Source: Syntrophomonadaceae bacterium (GTDB lineage Bacteria > Bacillota_D > Dethiobacteria > DTU022). From it: DNA of 14,247 nt. Location: contig PXFD01000117.1 in NCBI GenBank assembly GCA_003564505.1, positions 1 through 14,247 on the forward strand, read 5' to 3'. Shown here one piece after another: positions 1 to 4,974 of the stretch. A model generated the notes under the pieces. The model was given only the letters and a program-made list of their open reading frames with translations. It ran no database searches and was not told where the DNA came from. The position numbers and the translations under genes were made by a program. Position 1 is the stretch's first letter; each line of letters starts with the position of its first letter.

Positions 1-556
1 AAACATCGATTATATCGCCTCGTGCACTAAACTGCCCCCTTGTTTCAGCCAGGCTGACTCTTTCGTAGCCTCTGCCTGCGAGCAGTCCTAGCAGCTCCTC
101 CCGGTCACATTTCATAGCTACCTTTATATTAATGACCAGTTCCTGCCAGTAGGCAGGAGGAAGTGATTTGTTAAGCAGGGCGGCCGCAGGGGCAACATAA
201 ATACCCTCAGCCCCGGTATTAAGCCATTCAAGGAAACCAAGCCTGGACTGCTGCTGTTCATCGCTGCGTGTTAACACATCTGCGCTGGCATACAGCTCTC
301 TCGGCATCAATAGGTTAACCTGCCCGGGATAAAAAGTCTTTAAATCGTAATATACTTTTTCAGCCCGTCCCAGGTCGCTGGTTATAACCAGCGAGGGCAT
401 AGTGCTCTTTCGGGTCAGCGCCGCTGTAAAAAAAGACCGGGCACTTCCGTCAAGACCGCTGATTAAAGCTTTTGTAATATCATTGCCTGCCAGCTGTCCT
501 GCCAGCTTTATGAACTGGTCATCCTGCTGCCACTTTTCGAGTAAGGCTTTTAACAA
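1..556 (-). CDS. mfd: Transcription-repair coupling factor Mfd, N-terminal part (runs off the window)
   Basis: Mfd is the cytoplasmic ATP-dependent translocase that removes RNA polymerase stalled at DNA damage and recruits the UvrA excision machinery. Only the first 185 codons are here; the gene continues past the left edge. The visible part matches the N-terminal UvrB-like module: a leading helix, GLDGSARSFF (family pattern G-x-x-GSAR-x-x-F), a strand PSLVITSDLGRAEKVYYDL, and RGYERVSLAETRGQFSARGD followed by IIDV, the usual gateway into the UvrB-like fold. The reading frame is closed by TGA at 562-560, so TTG at 556 is the first possible start, and GGGAAG lies 8 bases before it. In related genomes mfd follows pth (or pth-fin) directly. 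Here a 5.9 kb opposite-strand operon separates them and mfd has its own promoter. The family call is secure; the TTG start is likely. Confidence 0.93.
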   Translation of the reverse strand, partial: MLKALLEKWQQDDQFIKLAGQLAGNDITKALISGLDGSARSFFTAALTRKSTMPSLVITSDLGRAEKVYYDLKTFYPGQVNLLMPRELYASADVLTRSDEQQQSRLGFLEWLNTGAEGIYVAPAAALLNKSLPPAYWQELVINIKVAMKCDREELLGLLAGRGYERVSLAETRGQFSARGDIIDV

Positions 557-636
557 ATGTCACACTTCCCGGTAATAAAATGTTATGTACAGCAAAATAG
601 GAGGGAGTTTTTAAATACCCCTCTTGCGTGGTCTAA

Positions 637-665
637 ATTATAACTTTCCCCCTGTGCGGCGTCAA
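637..665 (-). promoter_or_regulatory. Sigma-A promoter for mfd
   Basis: On the minus strand TTGACG (665-660) is followed after exactly 17 bases by a perfect TATAAT (642-637). This is close to the best possible housekeeping promoter. Transcription would begin near 630 and leave a leader of about 75 bases before the mfd TTG. It explains how mfd is expressed although it is cut off from the pth side. Confidence 0.8.
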
Positions 666-694
666 CTCACAGGTGAAGCAGCAAAGTCATTTAT

Positions 695-744
695 TTACCT
701 TAAAAGGTTAAAGAAGTTACCTGCTTACGTCACTTCTGTTACCC
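695..744. repeat. Three TTACCY repeats at an exact 22-bp period
   Basis: TTACCT at 695-700, TTACCT at 717-722 and TTACCC at 739-744 start exactly 22 bases apart, about two turns of the helix. Such same-face spacing is typical of tandem protein-binding sites. The elements are only 6 bases long, so chance is possible. They lie just upstream of the mfd -35 box and about 275-325 bases upstream of the sigma-54 start site, so either promoter could be the target. Confidence 0.35.
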
Positions 745-883
745 GACCATAGTTATTCAAACAAACCTGAAGTATTTAGTAGCGAAATGCAGTTTTTTTT
801 AGCAGGATATCACTGTCCAGATATGGCTGATTAAATAGAAATTTTTGCAGACGTAAAGTGCAGGCATGAAAATGCCGATGAAG

Positions 884-908
884 TTAAGCCTTTGTATTTC
901 CGGCTTAA
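884..908. repeat. Inverted repeat, candidate upstream activator site
   Basis: TTAAGCC (884-890) and GGCTTAA (902-908) form a perfect 7-base dyad with 11 bases between arms. Its centre is about 120 bases before the predicted sigma-54 start, a normal place for an NtrC-family enhancer. A second small dyad, GGCAT-N4-ATGCC, lies at 863-876. That the downstream sigma-54 activator binds here is inference from position and symmetry only. Confidence 0.4.
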
Positions 909-992
909 ACGATCAGCGGGCATAACTTTCTTAAACAAGATGGGTAGCTAAAAAGAACAATATTTCTGCTTTCTACAGCCTTTCAGAAAAGT

Positions 993-1008
993 TGGCACGC
1001 CGATTGCT
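993..1008 (+). promoter_or_regulatory. Sigma-54 (-24/-12) promoter of the transporter operon
   Basis: TGGCACG (993-999), four bases, then TTGCT (1004-1008) matches the RpoN consensus TGGCACG-N4-TTGCW at every conserved base. GG (994-995) and GC (1006-1007) are separated by 10 bases as required. Transcription should start around 1019, about 30 bases before the ATG at 1051. The operon's last gene encodes a sigma-54 activator, which supports this being a true RpoN promoter. Confidence 0.88.
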
Positions 1009-1050
1009 ATAGTATATTACAGAACGAATAAAAGAAGGGAGGTTCAAGTC

Positions 1051-2142
1051 ATGACTGAAAAGTGCGCATTCTGGAACGAGTACGATTCAATTGCCGGTCA
1101 CATTTGCTACTGTGAACTGGCAGCCTTCAACAGGCCAGTTAATCCCCAGTTTCTGGGTGCTATTGGCTGCACACCGGAAAAGAGGAAAGAGTGCATGCAA
1201 AGTATGGAGTATGCAACTGGAGCAGGTGTTGTTCCTGAAGAACTACCCGAACTGCAACCTGTGCCGGCAACTACTACAGCACCGGTCATATCCTGTGACT
1301 CACCACCGGAAATAGCAAAAACTGTCTCAGGAGTAGCAGAGAAAAAAACATCCCTTGCTGCACCGGCCCTGGTCATGCTGGCCATCCTGGCAGGAGCATA
1401 TATCGGCCTTGGTGGTGTAATGTTTACCATTATTACCAATGACCTGGCTGTATATATCGGGGATGGGCTGAGCAGGCTGGTTGGAGGCGTAACTTTCTCC
1501 ATCGGGCTAATCCTGGTCATCCTGGGAGGAGCAGAGTTGTTTACAGGTAATAACCTCCTGGTTGCAGGATACCTTGACAAGAAGGTTACAGGCAAACAGG
1601 TTCTCAGCAACTGGTTCTGGGTTTACCTCTTCAATTTTGTAGGTGCCCTGGTAGTCGTAATCCTTTTTTACTACTCGGGAATCTGGAAAGCCAATGACGG
1701 AGGCATTGCCACCAGGATTATCAGTATTGCTTACGCTAAAACTACTTTACCCTGGGCTGAAGCCCTGTTCCGCGGCATTCTCTGCAACTGGTTGGTCTGC
1801 CTGGCAGTTTGGATTGCCCTGGCCGGCAAAGATGCTATCAGTAAAATACTGGCAATAATGATTCCCATTACTGCTTTTGTTGCAGCCGGCTTCGAGCACT
1901 CTATCGCCAATATGTTTTTCATACCCATGGGAATGCTGGTTAAAAATTCAGCACTTGCACAAAGCCTGGTTTCACCGGTAATGCTGGAAACCATTACCTG
2001 GCAAACATTTATTATGGGCAACCTGGTCCCGGTAACCATCGGCAACATTATCGGTGGAGTATTCTTCGTAGCTGTTGCTTACTGGACCTGCTACCTGCGC
2101 CCGTCAATGCCCGGAACAGTTATTCTTAATGGAAGAGTTTAG
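1051..2142 (+). CDS. Formate/nitrite transporter (FNT) family channel with an N-terminal Cys4 domain
   Basis: A membrane channel of the FocA/NirC family, which passes small monovalent anions such as formate, nitrite or hydrosulfide. The FNT part covers about residues 103-350 with six hydrophobic segments (roughly 105-128, 142-165, 187-210, 234-258, 265-293, 319-347). It has the family motif GGAELFTGNN (159-168) and the central pore histidine in AAGFEHSIANMFF (His283). Unusual is a soluble N-terminal extension of about 100 residues: a Cys4 module (C5, C21, C40, C48, with W8, Y11 and a closing GAGVVPE at 57-63), then a Pro/Thr-rich linker. The same module forms the protein encoded just downstream. 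The ATG is supported by GGGAGG 8 bases upstream. First gene behind the sigma-54 promoter. The substrate is not known; formate fits best with the anaerobic setting, but this is inference. Confidence 0.9.
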   Translation: MTEKCAFWNEYDSIAGHICYCELAAFNRPVNPQFLGAIGCTPEKRKECMQSMEYATGAGVVPEELPELQPVPATTTAPVISCDSPPEIAKTVSGVAEKKTSLAAPALVMLAILAGAYIGLGGVMFTIITNDLAVYIGDGLSRLVGGVTFSIGLILVILGGAELFTGNNLLVAGYLDKKVTGKQVLSNWFWVYLFNFVGALVVVILFYYSGIWKANDGGIATRIISIAYAKTTLPWAEALFRGILCNWLVCLAVWIALAGKDAISKILAIMIPITAFVAAGFEHSIANMFFIPMGMLVKNSALAQSLVSPVMLETITWQTFIMGNLVPVTIGNIIGGVFFVAVAYWTCYLRPSMPGTVILNGRV

Positions 2143-2185
2143 AAAAAGCATCTTGATTATAAATATTTGATAAGGAGTGAGATAG

Positions 2186-2443
2186 ATGAAAAAGATGATT
2201 GAATGCCGTAACTGGAAGGAATATAACGGACTTAACGGATGGGTTATGTTTTGCAGTGCTGGAGCATACGGTAAAAAGATGTCTGCAGCAGAAGCTAAAG
2301 GCTGCGGTTGCACAGAAGCGCAGAGAGCAAAATGTAAAAAAGTCATGGAAAGCCATGTCGGTTTTGGACTGGTTCCGGAAATAGCAGAAGACGTAGCGGG
2401 GGAAAGAAAACATCGAGATCAATTGCCGGCCCTGCTGTCATGA
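2186..2443 (+). CDS. Small Cys4-domain protein, probably cut short by a frameshift
   Basis: An 85-residue protein of no family I can name. It aligns without gaps to the N-terminal domain of the channel encoded just upstream: four cysteines (C7, C23, C42, C50) with identical spacing (x15, x18, x7), W10, E12, Y13, GCT at 41-43, and GxGxVPE at 59-65. I count 19 identities over 61 aligned positions. The cysteine pattern suggests a metal or cluster site, which is inference. An AAGGAGTGA ribosome-binding site precedes the ATG by about 5-8 bases. The last 13 residues look unlike protein, and the reading frame breaks at a run of five G (2398-2402). Dropping one G fuses this gene to an open frame ending at 2579 and gives a protein of about 130 residues. 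It lies 43 bases after the channel gene, in the same operon. Confidence 0.75.
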   Translation: MKKMIECRNWKEYNGLNGWVMFCSAGAYGKKMSAAEAKGCGCTEAQRAKCKKVMESHVGFGLVPEIAEDVAGERKHRDQLPALLS

Positions 2444-2579
2444 TGAAACACTGCCAGAAAGGAAGCAGTTTCAAGGAATTATAATTCGGGCGACTCAAAA
2501 GTATCTAGAGGCGCCTGAATTATTTAATCAACCCAAAAAAGGTTTTATACCCTCTATTGCAGAATATTATATATACTAA
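2397..2579 (+). pseudogene. Out-of-frame continuation of the small Cys4 gene
   Basis: Starting in the five-G run at 2398-2402, the +1 frame stays open for 60 codons to TAA at 2577-2579. It has no start codon of its own, because TAG lies just upstream at 2394. Its translation looks like a folded protein: INCRPCCHDETLPERKQF, then a helix-like IIIRATQKYLEAPELF, ending KKGFIPSIAEYYIY. Joined to the upstream frame it adds three more cysteines (CRPCC) and closes the gap to the next gene to 28 bases, normal operon spacing. I read this as the true C-terminus of the Cys4 protein, displaced by one extra G. The extra base could be a sequencing error or a real mutation. The family is unknown. Confidence 0.6.
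2481..2523. repeat. 12-bp inverted repeat before the Fe-ADH gene
   Basis: ATAATTCGGGCG (2481-2492) and CGCCTGAATTAT (2512-2523) pair over 12 positions with one G-U in RNA, separated by 19 bases. A perfect palindrome GAATTATAATTC (2476-2487) overlaps the left arm. No run of T follows, so it is not a normal terminator. If the region is really coding (see the continuation frame at 2397-2579), the symmetry may be accidental or act in the mRNA; if not, it could be an operator. Confidence 0.35.
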
Positions 2580-2607
2580 ACAGGGCTCATGCAAAGGCGG
2601 ACTGAAG

Positions 2608-3774
2608 ATGTATATAAGCAAATTTGTGACGCCTGAAATTATTTTTGGCCCGGGTTCCCTGAACCAGGCCGGTGAATGCTGTGCCAGGCTTGGTTCTACC
2701 AGGGTTTTTCTGGCCGCCGATCCCGGGGTGGTTATGTATCGCTGGACTGATAAAGTATCATTTTTTCTTAAAGAAGCAGGCCTGGAATACCAGGTCTGGA
2801 CAGATTTTTCTGCTAATCCCCGTGATTATGAAGTGGAAGAGGGTGCAGAGCTCTACTTAAAGACAGGCTGTGATGCTGTGCTGGCAATAGGAGGGGGAAG
2901 TGCAGTAGATGCGGCTAAAGCTGTCGCCACCCTGACAACTAACATGGGTAAAATTCATGACTATGAAGGGATCGACATGATTAATGCCCCCCTCCCACCA
3001 TTAATAGTGATCCCTTCTACTGCCGGATCCGGAGCAGAGGTCTCCCAGTTCGCAATCATATCTGACAGCAATCGAAAGATTAAAATGACTATTATCTCCA
3101 AGTCACTTGTGCCGGATATTGCTATTACCGATCCCCTGATCCTTTCCACCGTTAGCAGTAAAATAACTGCCCATACCGGAATGGAAGCCCTGAGCCATGC
3201 CATCGAAGCCTATCTATCACTGGCCGCTACAGACATGACAGATATCCATGCCCTGCATGCAATAAAGTTAATCGCTGGCAACTTGAGAGCATCAGTGGCC
3301 AGCCGAGTTGATGAGGCCGCCAAAATTGCAATGGGCAAAGCCAGTCTTCATGCCGGCATCGCTTTTTCCAATGCCGTGCTTGGTTTGACCCATGCCATGA
3401 CCCATCAGGTCGGGGGGCTTCTGGATCTTCCGATCGGGACGATCAGCGCCGTTCTGCTGCCACATGTAATGCACTATAACCTGATGGCCTGTGTCGATAA
3501 ATACGTGGATATTGCAGAAGCTATGGGAGCCTGTACTGTTAATCTATCGTCCCGGGAAGCTGCCGAAAAGGCTATTGATATGGTCCGGGAACTGAGCGCT
3601 GACCTGGGCATCCCTTCAGGTTTGGCCGAAATAGGACTGCCGGAAGATTCCATTCCCAGGTTAAGCAAAAATGCCACAAAAGATGCCTGTTATATCACTA
3701 ACCCCAGGGATGCCGAAGTGGAGGATATCATTAATATCTTCCAGGCCGCCCTGAACCCGACAGGTGGTGCTTAA
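2608..3774 (+). CDS. Iron-containing alcohol dehydrogenase family protein with altered metal ligands
   Basis: A 388-residue member of the group III (Fe-dependent) alcohol dehydrogenases, cytoplasmic NAD(P)-dependent oxidoreductases acting on alcohols and aldehydes. Visible are the nucleotide motif GGGSAVDAAKAVA (95-107), PSTAGSGAEVS (136-146), and the family C-terminus around ACYITNPRDAEVEDI. In enzymes such as FucO the metal is held by Asp, His, His, His. Here the aligned residues are Glu193 (GMEALSHAIEAY instead of MDALxH), His197, His262 (with His266 following), and Ile276 in DLPIG where PHG is expected. Two of four ligands therefore differ, so normal iron or zinc catalysis is doubtful. 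It may use another metal geometry, another chemistry, or have a binding role. I chose ATG 2608, preceded by AAAGGCGG, over TTG 2557, because the family N-terminus begins here and the upstream stretch belongs to the preceding gene's continuation. Fourth-last gene of the operon, 2 bases before the kinase. Confidence 0.88.
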   Translation: MYISKFVTPEIIFGPGSLNQAGECCARLGSTRVFLAADPGVVMYRWTDKVSFFLKEAGLEYQVWTDFSANPRDYEVEEGAELYLKTGCDAVLAIGGGSAVDAAKAVATLTTNMGKIHDYEGIDMINAPLPPLIVIPSTAGSGAEVSQFAIISDSNRKIKMTIISKSLVPDIAITDPLILSTVSSKITAHTGMEALSHAIEAYLSLAATDMTDIHALHAIKLIAGNLRASVASRVDEAAKIAMGKASLHAGIAFSNAVLGLTHAMTHQVGGLLDLPIGTISAVLLPHVMHYNLMACVDKYVDIAEAMGACTVNLSSREAAEKAIDMVRELSADLGIPSGLAEIGLPEDSIPRLSKNATKDACYITNPRDAEVEDIINIFQAALNPTGGA

Positions 3775-3776
3775 TT

Positions 3777-4466
3777 ATGCCTATAGAAAATAAAAAGCAA
3801 CTGATTGAAAAACTAACCGGTGTTCACAGTTCCAAGAAATCATACTACGTTGCCCTGAAGGAAAAGATAGATGAACTGCTTAACATCAAGCGTGAATGGG
3901 AAGTTACTTTTTCTGCTGTAACTGATCTGCTTGTCTTTATTAATCGCGATTATGAGGTGCAGCGCATCAACCAGGCTGCAGCTGATTTCTTTACTGCAAG
4001 TGAAAGCAACCTGATCGGGGCTAAGTGCTACAAGTTATTTTACGGTCGTTCAGAAAAATGCAGCCCCTGCCTTGCTGACCAGGTCTTGCACTCACAACAA
4101 ACCTCGTACCAGCAGTCAAGGACCCGCAATAACCGGGTACTCGATATCTTTGCCTATCCTGCTTTTACAGAGCATGATGAACCTTACGGGGTGACCTATT
4201 ATGCAAAAGATGTAACCCGGCTTATTGACTCGGTTAAGCTGGCTTCAATGGGTGAGATGTCTGCCGGAGTTGCCCATGAGTTAAACAGTCCCCTGACAGC
4301 AATTGTCGGAAATTCTCAACTGCTTTTACGGGAAACTTCCCCTCAGGATCCTCATTTTCAATTAATAAAGGATATCCATACCAGTGGTATCCGCTGCCAG
4401 CGGATTATAAAAAACCTGCTCACCTTTTCAGGCAGGATGAATTTACCTTTGAAAAAGTTGATTTAA
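3777..4466 (+). CDS. PAS-domain sensor histidine kinase, N-terminal fragment of a frameshifted gene
   Basis: NtrB-like soluble sensor kinase; no membrane segment is visible. A short helical N-terminus (about 1-40) leads into a PAS domain (about 42-152) that carries a cysteine cluster C84, C95, C98 (CYKLFYGRSEKCSPC), common in PAS domains of anaerobes and possibly a redox or ligand site. The HisKA domain follows, with SMGEMSAGVAHELNSPL and phosphoacceptor His167. The frame breaks after LLTFS (4430): the expected FSRQDEF continues in the other frame from CAG at 4433, with two bases instead of three in between, so one base is missing. The residues after that point (GRMNLPLKKLI) are an artefact of the break. 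ATG 3777 lies 2 bases after the dehydrogenase stop, with AGGTGG 9 bases upstream. Its partner is the sigma-54 activator just downstream. Confidence 0.88.
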   Translation: MPIENKKQLIEKLTGVHSSKKSYYVALKEKIDELLNIKREWEVTFSAVTDLLVFINRDYEVQRINQAAADFFTASESNLIGAKCYKLFYGRSEKCSPCLADQVLHSQQTSYQQSRTRNNRVLDIFAYPAFTEHDEPYGVTYYAKDVTRLIDSVKLASMGEMSAGVAHELNSPLTAIVGNSQLLLRETSPQDPHFQLIKDIHTSGIRCQRIIKNLLTFSGRMNLPLKKLI

Positions 4467-4471
4467 ATGAT

Positions 4472-4933
4472 GTGGTCAAGCACGCCCTGGAACTGGCTGC
4501 GTATCAGATAGAAAAAAGCAAGATAGAGTTAAAGGTAAATCTTTGCGATGATCTCCCCATGTTGTCGGGCAGCATGAACGGCCTGGAACAAATAATTGTT
4601 AACCTATTACTAAATGCCAAAGATGCTGTCGAAGATAAAATGCGCGGAACCAGCAAAGGCCAGAAGGGGCTAATAGAAATAGCAACACGCATTCATCCGG
4701 ATGGAGATTATGCTATTGTGGAAGTTTCTGACAACGGCGAAGGCATCCCGGATGAACACATCTCACAAATTTTTAACCCCTTTTATACTACGAAGCAGAG
4801 CGGCAAAGGAACAGGCCTTGGCCTGTCGGTAAGTCTCGGTATTGCCCAGGCTCATGGCGGGTTCATAGATATTGATACAAAAGTAGGCCGGGGCAGTACC
4901 TTTAGCCTGATCTTGCCGCTTACAAGGCAATAA
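4472..4933 (+). CDS. Sensor histidine kinase, C-terminal ATPase fragment of the same gene
   Basis: This is the catalytic ATP-binding half of the kinase that begins at 3777. The frame really opens at 4433 (QDEFTFEKVDLNDVVKHAL); the GTG at 4472 is only the first start-like codon in it and has no convincing ribosome-binding site. Within the 153-residue fragment are the N box (EQIIVNLLLNAKDAVED, 39-54), the G1 box DNGEGIP (87-93), the F box FNPFYTTK (101-108) and the G2 box GKGTGLGLS (111-119). All are intact, so the only visible lesion in the full protein (about 385 residues if repaired) is the single missing base. This argues for a recent event or a sequence error. Confidence 0.85.
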   Translation: MVKHALELAAYQIEKSKIELKVNLCDDLPMLSGSMNGLEQIIVNLLLNAKDAVEDKMRGTSKGQKGLIEIATRIHPDGDYAIVEVSDNGEGIPDEHISQIFNPFYTTKQSGKGTGLGLSVSLGIAQAHGGFIDIDTKVGRGSTFSLILPLTRQ

Positions 4934-4934
4934 T

Positions 4935-4959
4935 ATTCCTAAAAGCAGAATTTAGGAAT
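4935..4959. repeat. 9-bp perfect inverted repeat before the activator gene
   Basis: ATTCCTAAA (4935-4943) and TTTAGGAAT (4951-4959) form a perfect dyad with a 7-base gap, in the 41-base space between kinase and activator genes and just upstream of the GGAGG. It has no T run, so a terminator is unlikely. It could be an mRNA hairpin that sets the kinase to activator ratio, or a binding site. AGGAATTAT occurs here and again at 2475 ahead of the dehydrogenase gene; that may be chance. Confidence 0.4.
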
Positions 4960-4974
4960 TATGGAGGAAGTTTG

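Larger units (their letters stand above)
557..1050. other. Divergent regulatory region between mfd and the sigma-54 operon
   Basis: About 490 bases with no convincing gene on either strand. It holds the mfd promoter at 637-665, three TTACCY repeats at 695-744, inverted repeats at 863-876 and 884-908, and the sigma-54 promoter at 993-1008. The region is A/T-rich compared with the flanking genes. The space between the two promoters, more than 300 bases, suits enhancer binding by an NtrC-type activator. I see no tRNA or recognised riboswitch in it. Confidence 0.7.

Noticed and set aside
1107..1610. 167-residue minus-strand open frame inside the FNT gene
   Set aside because: Opposite to a clear membrane-protein gene, Pro/Ser-rich with no family resemblance and no ribosome-binding site.
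2481..2523. Inverted repeat as a terminator between the Cys4 gene and the Fe-ADH gene
   Set aside because: No T run follows, the loop has 19 bases, and the region is probably coding in the other frame.
2557..2607. TTG 2557 as start of the Fe-ADH gene, adding 17 residues
   Set aside because: No ribosome-binding site there. The family N-terminus fits ATG 2608, which has AAAGGCGG upstream, and this stretch overlaps the continuation of the Cys4 gene.
2500..2607. A second sigma-54 promoter upstream of the Fe-ADH gene (TTGCA at 2557)
   Set aside because: No GG lies at the required 10-base distance before GC 2559-2560.
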